This document shows, in pieces, positions 52,099 through 60,968 of a DNA stretch of 64,000 bases. Position 1 is the first letter of the stretch, and each line of letters starts with the position of its first letter. The translations under genes and the position numbers were made by a program. The notes under the pieces were generated by a model. That model was not told the origin of the DNA. It did not search any database and worked only from the letters and a program-made list of their open reading frames with translations. The stretch is from Gallibacterium genomosp. 3. GTDB taxonomy: Bacteria > Pseudomonadota > Gammaproteobacteria > Enterobacterales > Pasteurellaceae. The stretch lies in NCBI RefSeq assembly GCF_001678475.1, contig NZ_JTJR01000045.1:1-64000 (forward strand), read 5' to 3'.

Positions 52099-52133
52099 CC
52101 CCTTTATTTATCCCGAATAAAGGGGATTTTTTT
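52099..52133 (+). terminator. Terminator after trhP; also left copy of a 30-bp direct repeat
   Basis: CCCCTTTATT / AATAAAGGGG hairpin with the loop TATCCCG and a 7-T tail. Bases 52103-52132 recur exactly at 53050-53079, just before cas1, so the terminator also forms the left boundary of the segment holding the toxin-antitoxin genes. Confidence 0.85.
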
Positions 52134-52208
52134 ATTTATAGCATTTCTATTTTTAAATCATATAGATGTAAAAAAAGGAAAGTTTGGAACTTTCCTTTCA
52201 TTTATAAA

Positions 52209-52511
52209 TTAAATCGCTTTTAAGGTTTCTAAAATTTTTGGTTGGTTTTCAATGATATAGAGTAATTTTAGTGCGGGACCATTGGGTACCCTGCGGGAAG
52301 TTTCCCAAGATTGCACTAATGCAGTACTTACTCCTAATAGCTCTGCAAATTCATTTTGCTTTAAATGTGTGTTAGCACGAATTTTTTTTACATCAGGAAT
52401 ACGAAATTTGGTTACAGTATTAGGAGCCGGTTGTAATTCGCCATTTTCAATGGCGACCATTTGTTCAGCACTTTTAATTAGGCGATCAAATAAATTTTTA
52501 TCCATTTTCAA
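52209..52511 (-). CDS. HTH antitoxin (HigA/NadS-like)
   Basis: 100 aa. The C-terminal half is an Xre-type helix-turn-helix (VKKIRANTHLKQNEFAELLG, then VSTALVQSWETSRRVPNGPA), typical of HigA/MqsA/NadS-type antitoxins; the N-terminal part likely contacts the toxin. The start overlaps the toxin stop by 4 bases (ATGA), so the two are translated in a coupled way. It should neutralise the toxin and repress the promoter at 52872-52900. Confidence 0.85.
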   Translation of the reverse strand: MKMDKNLFDRLIKSAEQMVAIENGELQPAPNTVTKFRIPDVKKIRANTHLKQNEFAELLGVSTALVQSWETSRRVPNGPALKLLYIIENQPKILETLKAI

Positions 52512-52852
52512 TCTCCTTTTAGTTTATCGACTATTGATTTTAAAATTGCTTTTTCTGCAGCATTCATATTATCTTTTTCACTCTTAGGGTACATCATTAA
52601 TAAGTATAATTTTCCCTTAGCTGTGAGCGAATAATAAATAATTCTTATGCCACCACTTTTACCTTTATTGTTACCTGACAATTTCCATCTGATTTTTTGG
52701 CATCCACCTGTATGTTGAATAAAATCGCCTAAATGGAAATTCTCTAGCATATAGGTTTGAAATACTTGATATTCATCATCAGAAAGTAAGGCCTTTCTAT
52801 CTTCCTCAAAAATAGGGGTTTCAATAAACGTTATAAATTTATCAGTATTCAT
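52508..52852 (-). CDS. RelE/HigB-family toxin
   Basis: 114 aa from MNTDKFIT, preceded by AGGAG; a longer reading from 52900 would begin upstream of the promoter's -10 element and is unlikely. The RelE/ParE fold is suggested by FIETPIFEEDRKALLSDDEYQVFQ, GCQKIRWKLSGNNKGKSGGIRIIYY and LYLLMMYPKSEKDNM, the last two matching the HigB-2/RelE-type core. It is probably a ribosome-dependent mRNA endonuclease. Toxin-first gene order, as in higBA. Confidence 0.87.
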   Translation of the reverse strand: MNTDKFITFIETPIFEEDRKALLSDDEYQVFQTYMLENFHLGDFIQHTGGCQKIRWKLSGNNKGKSGGIRIIYYSLTAKGKLYLLMMYPKSEKDNMNAAEKAILKSIVDKLKGD

Positions 52853-52871
52853 CTTGACTCCTAACGAATCT

Positions 52872-52900
52872 AGTTTAATTTGTACCCTGTACAAGGTCAA
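52872..52900 (-). promoter_or_regulatory. Autoregulated toxin-antitoxin promoter with operator
   Basis: On the minus strand: TTGACC (-35, 52895-52900), 17-base spacer, TAAACT (-10, 52872-52877). The spacer holds a perfect inverted repeat TTGTAC-AGG-GTACAA (52880-52894), ideally placed for the antitoxin dimer to block RNA polymerase. Bases 52901-53049, up to the right copy of the direct repeat, contain nothing recognisable. Confidence 0.75.
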
Positions 52901-53049
52901 GTAAAAAAGAAAAACTGTTTTATTCTTGATTTGCTGATAAGCTACAACTTCTTGGTTGTTATTTGTGTTGTAATGTTTTACGGACAGAATTAAGTCTTTT
53001 TAACTCACTATTTAATTGTCAGATATGATATCCGTAGCTATTTGTATTT

Positions 53050-53079
53050 TTTATTTATCCCGAATAAAGGGGATTTTTT
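53050..53079 (+). repeat. Right copy of the 30-bp direct repeat, before cas1
   Basis: Identical over 30 bases to 52103-52132, including the hairpin loop TATCCCG and six Ts, but without the leading CCCC, so the stem is shorter here (TTTATT / AATAAA). It lies about 95 bases before the cas1 start. The two copies bracket the toxin-antitoxin pair. Confidence 0.9.
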
Positions 53080-53131
53080 ATCATCTGATAGCTATTTATT
53101 TCTTAATAAACAAAACGATAGCTTTGCTTCT

Positions 53132-53140
53132 TGTTATAAT
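53132..53140 (+). promoter_or_regulatory. Extended -10 promoter before cas1
   Basis: TGTTATAAT, an extended -10 element, 33 bases before the chosen cas1 start; no good -35 box is seen, as is common for such promoters. Confidence 0.45.
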
Positions 53141-53173
53141 GAATTGAATTCTACTTTTAGTGAGTTAACCGTT

Positions 53174-54142
53174 ATGAACAAGAGATCAGACTATATCCCT
53201 TCCTCCAATCTACAAACTATTCTCCATTCTAAACGAGCAAATTTATATTATCTGGAACATTGCCGAGTATTAGTGAATGGTGGGCGAGTTGAGTATGTTA
53301 CAGATCAAGGTAAAGAATCGTTATACTGGAACATTCCTATTGCAAATACGACTTGTATTTTACTGGGAACAGGTACTTCGATTACACAAGCAGCAGTGCG
53401 AGAATTGGCAAAAGCAGGGGTAATGATTGGATTTTGCAGCGGTGGCGGTACCCCTTTGTTTGCTGGCACAGAAGCAGAGATTGGTTGTGAGTTTTTTAGC
53501 CCACAAAGTGAATATCGACCGGTACAGTATTTACAGCAATGGTGTTCTTTTTGGTTTGATGATGAAAAACGTTTAACGGTAGCAAAAAGTTTACAGCATA
53601 TACGATTACAAACGATTTTGCAGTGCTGGCCAAAATTAGATTGGCAGATTAATCGGACTTTATTGGAAAAAGTCGTACAAGCTGCAGAAGTAGAATTTCA
53701 ACAAGCGACAACGAGTCAGGCTTTATTAACCGCAGAAGGACGATTTACTCAGCGTCTTTATACATTAGCTAATCAATATACGATTAAAGATCCCCGTTTT
53801 AAACGTAGTGAACGTGGTGAAGCGTTTGATTCAGCAAATCAATTTCTGGATCATGGTAATTATTTAGCTTATGGGTTAGGCGCAACAGCTTGTTGGGTAC
53901 TAGGTTTGCCACATGGGTTAGCTGTGTTACATGGTAAAACTCGACGAGGTGGACTGGTATTCGATGCAGCGGATATGATTAAAGACGCATTAATTTTGCC
54001 ACAGGCTTTTATTTCTTCTCTACAAGGCGATGAGGAAAATGATTTTCGCCATAACTGCATTGAAAATCTACTGCAATTTGAAGCATTAGATATCATTATT
54101 GAGGGATTGAAACAGCTTGCTCAACAAGGAGCAGAGCTATGA
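53174..54142 (+). CDS. cas1: CRISPR adaptation endonuclease Cas1, subtype I-F
   Basis: 322 aa from MNKRSDYIPSSNLQTILHSK, which aligns with the I-F Cas1 N-terminus (Pseudomonas: LKTILHSKRANLYYLQHCRV); a start at 53042 would run through the direct repeat. Metal-binding region: YTIKDPRFKRSERGEAFDSANQFL with the LLTAEGRFTQRLY glutamate, NFLDHGNYLAYG and GDEEND-like acidic residues near the end. Cas1 integrates new spacers with Cas2. Its last codons overlap cas2-3 by 4 bases (ATGA). Confidence 0.96.
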   Translation: MNKRSDYIPSSNLQTILHSKRANLYYLEHCRVLVNGGRVEYVTDQGKESLYWNIPIANTTCILLGTGTSITQAAVRELAKAGVMIGFCSGGGTPLFAGTEAEIGCEFFSPQSEYRPVQYLQQWCSFWFDDEKRLTVAKSLQHIRLQTILQCWPKLDWQINRTLLEKVVQAAEVEFQQATTSQALLTAEGRFTQRLYTLANQYTIKDPRFKRSERGEAFDSANQFLDHGNYLAYGLGATACWVLGLPHGLAVLHGKTRRGGLVFDAADMIKDALILPQAFISSLQGDEENDFRHNCIENLLQFEALDIIIEGLKQLAQQGAEL

Positions 54143-57100
54143 ATATTTTGTTAGTGAGCCAGTGTCAAAAAAATGCATTAAAAGAAACTTGCCGGATTTT
54201 AGATCAATTTGCAGAACGTTGCGGGGATCGTGTTTGGCAAACCGCGATTACGCAAGCAGGATTGCAAACGTTAAAACAATTATTACGACAAACAGCAAGA
54301 AAGAATACAGCAGTAGCCTGCTATTGGACACATGGAAAAAATCAAACTTCGTTGTTATGGATTGTTGGTGATCAAAGTCAATTTAATCAAAAAGGTCGAA
54401 TTCCAACCAATAGAACACAACGTGATATTTTGCGGAAAGATGATGAAGTTGCTTGGATTAATGCGTATAACATTCAAATTATTGCTGCATTAGCAGCGCT
54501 TCTGCACGATTTGGGAAAATCAAGTATTGGTTTTCAGACAAAATTAATGCCAGCAGCACGCACTTTTGCAGATTGTTATCGACATGAATGGGTGTCTGTA
54601 AGAATTTTTGAAGCAATGATTGCAGGGTGTACGACAGATGTCGAATGGTTAACGCGTTTAGCAAATTGGGCTGAGTATCAACAGCAATACCCTGATTGGT
54701 TAAAATTACTAAAAAAAGAGGGGAAACAGCCTAATCAAGATGGTTTTGAATCCTTACCACCATTAGCTAAAGCATTAATTTGGTTGATTTCTTCGCACCA
54801 TAGAACACCTTATTTAGCAGAATTTGCAGAGAATAATCAGAGTAAGAAAAAAACGTGGCATCAAGAAGTACCAGATACGCTAACTCGTTTTTATCGACGT
54901 TTATCAGCGAGTAATGGGTGGGTATTTAATCCGCATAGTGAACATCCTCATCCAGAAAAGTTTTGGCAATTTTCACATTTAGTTTCTGATAGCACAGCTT
55001 GGCAAAAAGCGATGAGCCGTTGGGCAAATAAGGCGTTAAAACATCAAGGATTACTTAATTTACTCAGTCATCATGCAGAGATTGCGGACGATTTTCTACT
55101 GCTGCTTTCTCGATTATCATTAATTACCGCTGATCATCATTATTCTTCATTACCATCCGATCCACATTTAGGTGAGAAAGATTTTCCTTTATTAGCGAAT
55201 ACAGATTCACAAGGAAAAGCAAAACAGCGGTTAGATGAGCATTTATTGGGTGTTTGTCAAAGTGCGGTACGTTTTGCACGGATTCTGCCGAAGTTACCTG
55301 CATTATTACCTTTTTTAAAACATAAGGGCTTTAATAAACGTAGTGATATTGCTCGTTTCCAATGGCAAAATAGAGCTTTTGAATTAGCCAAACAATTACA
55401 ACCACTTACTGAAAAACAGGGATTTTTCGGTGTAAATATGGCAAGTACGGGGTGTGGTAAAACACTCGGTAATACAAGGATTATGTATGGATTAGCGAAT
55501 CCGCAGCAAGGCGCTAGATTCACGATTGCATTGGGATTAAGAGTATTAACATTACAAACCGGTAAGGCATTAAAAAGTAAATTAAAATTGGATGATGACG
55601 AACTGGCTGTGTTAGTTGGCGGTAATGCTATTAGTAAATTATTTGAGTTACAAGAAAAAACAGGAAGTGAGTCAGCAGAAGATTGGTTAGATACACTGCA
55701 AATTGATGGTGGTGTGGTAGGGGAACATGCCATTGATTCGATTGCTGAATTTAATACATTATTAGCAAACCAGAAAGCCAAACAATTATTACAAACACCT
55801 TTGGTAACTTGTACCGTTGATTATCTGATGAATGCGAGTGAGTGTTTGCGTGGTGGTAAGCATATTGTGCCAATTCTACGGTTATTAACAGGAGATTTAA
55901 TCTTAGATGAACCTGATGATTTCGATCAAAATGATTTACCTGCATTAAGTCGTTTAGTGCATTTAGCAGGATTGTTTGGCAGTAAAGTGTTGCTATCATC
56001 AGCTACGCTGACGCCAGATTTAATTAGTGGTTTGTATGAAGCTTATCAGACAGGACGAAAAATCTGGAATCATAATAATAATTATCCCTCAACTGGTGTT
56101 TGTTGTGCTTGGTTTGATGAGTTTAATCAACAGGCGTTTACTTGTGGTGATTTATCCACATATCAGCAAAAACATACTGAATTTATTCAATTACGTGTTG
56201 CGAAATTAAAACAGCAACCTATACGACGTATTGCCAATGTGATGGATTTACCTAATGTTGCTGGAGGCGAAAACCAATTACTTAATTGGCCAGTATTTGC
56301 AAATTATCTAATCAACAAAGCAATAGATTTTCATCACCAATTTTATACACAAGATAGCGTATCAAATAAGACGGTTAGTTTAGGTTTGATTCGTTTTGCG
56401 AATATTAAGCCGATAATTCCAACTATTTTGGCGATGTTACAACAGCAATGCGCTGCGGATACGGAAATTCATATTTGTTGTTACCACTCTAGACAGTTGC
56501 TACTTTTACGAAATCGTTTAGAACAATGTTTAGATAGATTACTTACTCGTTATGATCCACAAGCCATTTTCCAGCAACCAGAAATTCAAACTGCTTTACG
56601 GAATAGCGATAAACAACATCATATTTTTATTGTCGTAGGAAGTCCTGTCACAGAAGTTGGGCGGGATCATGATTATGATTGGGCAATTATTGATCCTTCA
56701 TCTATGCGTTCCATTATTCAATTAGCCGGGAGAGTGTGGCGACATCGGCCGGATAAAGTAGCAGAAATACCAAATATTGCATTATTACCAAGTAATTGGC
56801 GAGGATTGACGGGTAAACCATATCGAGAGGGACTATTTACACGACCAGGATTTGAAAGTAAAGAGAATGGATTGGTTTCACATCAAACGGCACAAATTAT
56901 TACACAAGATCAACTTGCAGTAATTGATGCTATACCAAGAATTACTTATCAGGCAGAAGAAATTGCACCTAAGAAAAACAAATATGACACATTAGCGATA
57001 CTAGAACATAATGTGATGTTTAAGATGTTTCATAGCCAAGCGTTTAATTATGTAAATGGATATTGGCGTACAGAGAATGCAAAATTAACAGCACATTATA

Positions 57101-57468
57101 GCTTAACTACGCCATTTCGAGCTTCTCAACCGATGGAGGAGTTTGTCTGTTTACCTGATGAGTTAAGTGAGTGGCATTATGCTTTTGCCTATTATGAGAA
57201 AGCATCTCAAGATCCTTATTCTTGTGCGAAAGAATATCATCGTTTTGATTATCGCCCACTTGAATTGACAAATTCACAAATTAAGCCATGGCTTAATTTT
57301 TCACTAGCAATAGTATTGGATGAATTAGCGGAAGAGTTAAAAAATAAAGAACTTGAACAAGTTGCAGTTTCATATGCAACGGTTTCTTTAACTAAAGATT
57401 CACAAACAGAAGCAATTTGGCAATTTAATGAATTTTTAGGATTTTGGCAGAAAGAAAATGAGCAATAG
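54139..57468 (+). CDS. cas3: Cas2-Cas3 fusion helicase-nuclease, subtype I-F
   Basis: 1109 aa. Order: N-terminal Cas2-like domain (about 1-95, MNILLVSQCQKNALKETCRI), HD nuclease domain with ALLHDLGKSSIGFQ (near 118) and SSHHRTPYL, then a superfamily 2 helicase with Walker A ASTGCGKTLGN (near 437), DEAD-box-like DLILDEPDDFD, SATLTPD, and motif VI LAGRVWRH, followed by a C-terminal domain. The Cas2-Cas3 fusion is the hallmark of type I-F. It degrades target DNA recruited by the Csy complex and takes part in adaptation with Cas1. Confidence 0.95.
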   Translation: MNILLVSQCQKNALKETCRILDQFAERCGDRVWQTAITQAGLQTLKQLLRQTARKNTAVACYWTHGKNQTSLLWIVGDQSQFNQKGRIPTNRTQRDILRKDDEVAWINAYNIQIIAALAALLHDLGKSSIGFQTKLMPAARTFADCYRHEWVSVRIFEAMIAGCTTDVEWLTRLANWAEYQQQYPDWLKLLKKEGKQPNQDGFESLPPLAKALIWLISSHHRTPYLAEFAENNQSKKKTWHQEVPDTLTRFYRRLSASNGWVFNPHSEHPHPEKFWQFSHLVSDSTAWQKAMSRWANKALKHQGLLNLLSHHAEIADDFLLLLSRLSLITADHHYSSLPSDPHLGEKDFPLLANTDSQGKAKQRLDEHLLGVCQSAVRFARILPKLPALLPFLKHKGFNKRSDIARFQWQNRAFELAKQLQPLTEKQGFFGVNMASTGCGKTLGNTRIMYGLANPQQGARFTIALGLRVLTLQTGKALKSKLKLDDDELAVLVGGNAISKLFELQEKTGSESAEDWLDTLQIDGGVVGEHAIDSIAEFNTLLANQKAKQLLQTPLVTCTVDYLMNASECLRGGKHIVPILRLLTGDLILDEPDDFDQNDLPALSRLVHLAGLFGSKVLLSSATLTPDLISGLYEAYQTGRKIWNHNNNYPSTGVCCAWFDEFNQQAFTCGDLSTYQQKHTEFIQLRVAKLKQQPIRRIANVMDLPNVAGGENQLLNWPVFANYLINKAIDFHHQFYTQDSVSNKTVSLGLIRFANIKPIIPTILAMLQQQCAADTEIHICCYHSRQLLLLRNRLEQCLDRLLTRYDPQAIFQQPEIQTALRNSDKQHHIFIVVGSPVTEVGRDHDYDWAIIDPSSMRSIIQLAGRVWRHRPDKVAEIPNIALLPSNWRGLTGKPYREGLFTRPGFESKENGLVSHQTAQIITQDQLAVIDAIPRITYQAEEIAPKKNKYDTLAILEHNVMFKMFHSQAFNYVNGYWRTENAKLTAHYSLTTPFRASQPMEEFVCLPDELSEWHYAFAYYEKASQDPYSCAKEYHRFDYRPLELTNSQIKPWLNFSLAIVLDELAEELKNKELEQVAVSYATVSLTKDSQTEAIWQFNEFLGFWQKENEQ

Positions 57469-57577
57469 ATTTTTTATATCGGTTAGATATAGAAAAATCA
57501 TAGTTGACAATTTTAAATAGGGTTTAAAACAGATTTAAAGCTTTTTTAAATAAGAATAGATAGATACAAATAATTTT

Positions 57578-58243
57578 AGGTTTAAGCTGCCTTACGGTAG
57601 CAAAGCCCATTTTCTTTCGCCTTTAATCGCTAAGCTGCCTATGCGGCAGTGAAGTTCCAACGTAATTAAATCAATAGGCTTACGTTTTTCTAAGCTGCCT
57701 ATGCGGCAGTGAAGGTTTTTTTAACTCTCGATTAATCACGAATGATTTTCTAAGCTGCCTATGCGGCAGTGAAGTTTCCGCCCTCAGTGAACCATAATGG
57801 GTTGTCTTTCTAAGCTGCCTATGCGGCAGTGAAGAAATTAAAAAGCATAAACATAGATTTCCTAATTTTCTAAGCTGCCTATGCGGCAGTGAAGGCAAAT
57901 ACCCACGCTATAAATTAGCGGATGACTTTCTAAGCTGCCTATGCGGCAGTGAAGCCATTGAAGCAGGAAAAAAAGCGTTGCCGGTATTTCTAAGCTGCCT
58001 ATGCGGCAGTGAAGTAATCGCACCTGGTCTAATCGCAGCATAAATCTTTCTAAGCTGCCTATGCGGCAGTGAAGTTGCTATGCGGCCATTATAAAAAACG
58101 ATTCGTTTTCTAAGCTGCCTATGCGGCAGTGAAGTGTTATTTAAATCCAGTATCATTTCTAAGCTGCCTATGCGGCAGTGAAGTTCAAAACAAATTTCAA
58201 AAACTGGCGGAAAAATTTCTAAGCTGCCTATGCGGCAGTGAAG
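57578..58243 (-). CRISPR. Type I-F CRISPR array 2 (12 repeats, 11 spacers)
   Basis: 28-bp repeats start at 57578 (degenerate), 57627, 57687, 57747, 57807, 57867, 57927, 57987, 58047, 58107, 58156 and 58216. On the minus strand each reads CTTCACTGCCGCATAGGCAG followed by CTTAGAAA. Spacers are 32 nt except two of 21 nt (57606-57626 and 58135-58155). The degenerate repeat marks the trailer on the left; the leader lies to the right, next to the end of cas6f, so csy1-4, leader and array run in one direction. 57469-57577, between cas3 and the array, is AT-rich and empty. Confidence 0.98.
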
Positions 58244-58382
58244 TAGAGATCAAACCCCTTACAAATAAGATAAATAAACTGTTAAAGAGCATTTTAATCA
58301 AAAATACCCTTTTTTTGAGGTCTTATATAAGTGTTTGATTTTTAAAATATATATTTTTGCTCAAAAAAAAGGGTTTTCTATA
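58244..58382 (-). promoter_or_regulatory. Leader of CRISPR array 2
   Basis: AT-rich leader between cas6f and the array, with inverted-repeat arms ACCCTTTTTTTGAG (58306-58319) and CTCAAAAAAAAGGGT (58360-58374). The CCC-T-run immediately downstream of cas6f on the minus strand could also act as a terminator. The arms echo those in the leader of array 1. Confidence 0.55.
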
Positions 58383-58952
58383 TTAAAAATGTGGTGTAGT
58401 TGCAATTGCTTCTTTACTTAACCCATAACCGGTAAATAACCCATCTCGATGTTCACTACAAACTACACGTTTTATTTCTAGTAACATCTTAGTTTGCTTA
58501 GTACTCGCGCTTTTCAAAAATACATGAGGGTATCTTTTTACCTGCTGTTGTTTTAGACGCATATTTTCTAAAACTGCATCAGAAAAATTACCTTTTTCTT
58601 TCATCCGCTTTTCAGCTCGTTTTAATGCACTATTACCCTTATGTTGAATTCTTTGGTAACGAACAGCAGTTGTTTTTTCAGGAACAGGAGTAATTGCATT
58701 GATTATAAAATAATCTTGTAATGGATCTAACTGTAATGCAATAAAATCTAAATCCATTTCAGTACCGAAAAGGCGAATTTTCCAGCCTAAACCATAATTT
58801 TGCTGATATTGTGGAAAGCCTATTCCTATCCTGCCATCAAAAAATGGCAGGAGTTGATGTAGTGTTTGCATCGCATAAGCCATCACATCAGAATGTTTGA
58901 TTTCAAGCTGTGGAATGGCCTCTAGCTCAATATAGTGTGTGAGTTGACTCAT
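58383..58952 (-). CDS. cas6f: Cas6f (Csy4) crRNA endonuclease
   Basis: 189 aa. The likely general base is the histidine in YAMQTLHQLLPFF (residue 32; H29 in P. aeruginosa). The arginine-rich helix (RYQRIQHKGNSALKRAEKRM) that enters the repeat hairpin groove, and the C-terminal GLFTGYGLSKEAI, match the family. It cuts the repeat RNA 3' of the CTGCC/GGCAG hairpin and stays bound in the Csy complex. Last gene of the csy operon, 2 bases after csy3. Confidence 0.94.
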   Translation of the reverse strand: MSQLTHYIELEAIPQLEIKHSDVMAYAMQTLHQLLPFFDGRIGIGFPQYQQNYGLGWKIRLFGTEMDLDFIALQLDPLQDYFIINAITPVPEKTTAVRYQRIQHKGNSALKRAEKRMKEKGNFSDAVLENMRLKQQQVKRYPHVFLKSASTKQTKMLLEIKRVVCSEHRDGLFTGYGLSKEAIATTPHF

Positions 58953-58954
58953 AT

Positions 58955-59956
58955 CTACTCCTTACCACTTGCACCGAATACACCACCACGAATTAGAACA
59001 CTAATAACATAATATTGCTGCTCCAAACTAGGTGCTTTTCCATTTAAGATCCAGTTATCAAATAGGGAATAGAAATCCATTTTTTGTTTAGGTTGACGGA
59101 AAGCTTTTCCCAGATTAGTTACTGCACCATAAGGTTCAGCTGGAATAGGGAATTGTGCGTTATTATCATACCAAGTATCAATGGTACGAATTGCGTTGCC
59201 AATTTTTTGTGAGTGCATTCCAGCAATACCATTTACTTGATATAGAATCTTACTTTTTCTATTGTTTGTGTTTGAATTATCAAGCACTAACTCTTGTGAA
59301 GGATAGACCTCTTGTCCTTCACCAACTTTTACTTCAGCTTCTACTTTAATTAGAACAAATTGTTCACCTTTAAATCCTTTCTCAATATAGTCAATAAGTT
59401 TGGTTAATTGTGGATCTTGATAACTAAAGTTATTTAAGGAAAGTTGCTTCACATCGGTAAATTTGAGGGTTTCATCATCTATGGTGACAGAAATTTTAAT
59501 ATGCTCTGCTCCCATTCGATTACGCCATAGCCAGCGACCATTGATAATGTTATAAGCATAACGATAGGATAATTCTTTGGTACCTGTTTTTTCTAAATAG
59601 TCTTGTATGGTTGTTTCAAGCGCAGTCTGATATTCAGGATTATTACAAACATTTGGTTTACCTGCGAAAGGAAGCACTTTACAGCTCCATTGTACAACCA
59701 GTGTATCTTTAGTGTGATCTAAAGCAGCAACATCAACAGTTTGTAAATTAGGTTTATCAATTTCAGCATCTAATTTTGTTGGATCATTAGAAATTGCATT
59801 TTTAAGACGGTTAGAAATTGTGCCTCTTACGGCTTTTTCAGTAATTTTTATAGGAAATAATTGATTAGATGATGCCGATTTTTGGAAAAATATAGCATCA
59901 GAAATATCTAGACGACGTTCAAAAGCAAGAACAGTAGCGGTAATAAGTTTGGTCAT
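58955..59956 (-). CDS. csy3: Cas7f (Csy3) backbone subunit
   Basis: 333 aa. The family N-terminus (TATVLAFERRLDISDAIFFQ) and segments such as GTISNRLKNA, AYNIINGRWLWRNRMGAEHI and NAIRTIDTWYD are recognisable. Six copies of this RAMP protein form the backbone that holds the crRNA. It overlaps csy2 by 4 bases. Confidence 0.94.
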   Translation of the reverse strand: MTKLITATVLAFERRLDISDAIFFQKSASSNQLFPIKITEKAVRGTISNRLKNAISNDPTKLDAEIDKPNLQTVDVAALDHTKDTLVVQWSCKVLPFAGKPNVCNNPEYQTALETTIQDYLEKTGTKELSYRYAYNIINGRWLWRNRMGAEHIKISVTIDDETLKFTDVKQLSLNNFSYQDPQLTKLIDYIEKGFKGEQFVLIKVEAEVKVGEGQEVYPSQELVLDNSNTNNRKSKILYQVNGIAGMHSQKIGNAIRTIDTWYDNNAQFPIPAEPYGAVTNLGKAFRQPKQKMDFYSLFDNWILNGKAPSLEQQYYVISVLIRGGVFGASGKE

Positions 59957-60960
59957 TGTGCTTCTCCTTGAGTGAATAAAAATAAATTCTCTTGTGTATG
60001 GGTATAACGCCAGAAATATTGGCTAAATCTTTCTTTAAGATGATAAGGAAATACCCATTGTCCTAAACCATAAATAACTTCAACGTATTGACTAGGGTAA
60101 TGTGGGGATCTGCTATGTTGTAATTCTCCAGCCTCAAATTTAGGGTAGATACCTTGATATCCAATAGGAATAGGAACTAACCAACCACGTTCTTGTTTGG
60201 CACTATGTACATTCCATTCTGTATTTTTTTCTGATTGAGTTGGAATATGATGCAAGCACGCTATTTCAAGTAACGCATCTAATGCAGTCGCATTTGGATT
60301 AGCAGTATAAAAAGAGGAAAGTGGCTGATTTTGTTGATCTTTCATCATTGTCACTTCATCATTGACAATATGGTGCTTAATACCAGTTTGTAATTCTTTA
60401 GTAATGGCTAATAGATGCTTATTGGCATCGATTAATACAAATGCAGGTTGGATACTGCGTAAAATGTGATCGCTGGCTGAAGGTTTAAACAGTTCAACAG
60501 TAGGAATTTCTAGTACACTTCCACCAGCGATTCTTTGTTGTGCTAATAATTGTGCAAGATAATTGGTAAATTCAGCTGCTTTGTCAGGCTTAGCAAGTGT
60601 GTCTTGAAAGTCTTGGGTTGTCATAACCTCTACAACTAAATGAATATCTAAATGGATTTTTCCTTCTTCAATAATAGGCGCATTATTACCATCTTTCTTT
60701 AATGGATTTCGAGATTGATTAAAGGTGTAATCTGTATATCGGTGTGAGCGATAAGCTTGTAATTCATAATGATGACAAGCAATTAATACTCCATTTAATG
60801 ATACTTCTGGATAATAGCTTTGTATTTTTCTGCTTAAGTTATGAATCGCACCAACAAAACCACTGATTGCAGGAAAGCCATAAGTTAATGGACTGGAAAT
60901 AGCATTTGCTTGATGAATTTTGATATGTTTAAACAGGAGATAAAAATTTGCTTCTGACAT
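59953..60960 (-). CDS. csy2: Cas5f (Csy2) subunit
   Basis: 335 aa. The N-terminal motif YLLFKHIKIHQANAISSPLT and GFPAISGFVGAIHNLSRKIQ match Csy2, with the C-terminal GYQGIYPKFEAGELQHSRSPHY region. It caps the 5' handle of the crRNA together with Csy1. Overlaps csy3 by 4 bases; begins 8 bases after csy1. Confidence 0.94.
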   Translation of the reverse strand: MSEANFYLLFKHIKIHQANAISSPLTYGFPAISGFVGAIHNLSRKIQSYYPEVSLNGVLIACHHYELQAYRSHRYTDYTFNQSRNPLKKDGNNAPIIEEGKIHLDIHLVVEVMTTQDFQDTLAKPDKAAEFTNYLAQLLAQQRIAGGSVLEIPTVELFKPSASDHILRSIQPAFVLIDANKHLLAITKELQTGIKHHIVNDEVTMMKDQQNQPLSSFYTANPNATALDALLEIACLHHIPTQSEKNTEWNVHSAKQERGWLVPIPIGYQGIYPKFEAGELQHSRSPHYPSQYVEVIYGLGQWVFPYHLKERFSQYFWRYTHTQENLFLFTQGEAQ

Positions 60961-60968
60961 AAAAACTC

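Noticed and set aside
53042-53173. N-terminal extension of cas1
   Set aside because: The extra 44 residues run through the direct repeat and the promoter, and do not align with I-F Cas1.
57680-58156. Minus-strand ORFs with a repeated SLPHRQLRK motif
   Set aside because: They are translations of the CRISPR repeats in array 2; likewise the KLPMRQKT-type ORF at 19516-19914 in array 1.
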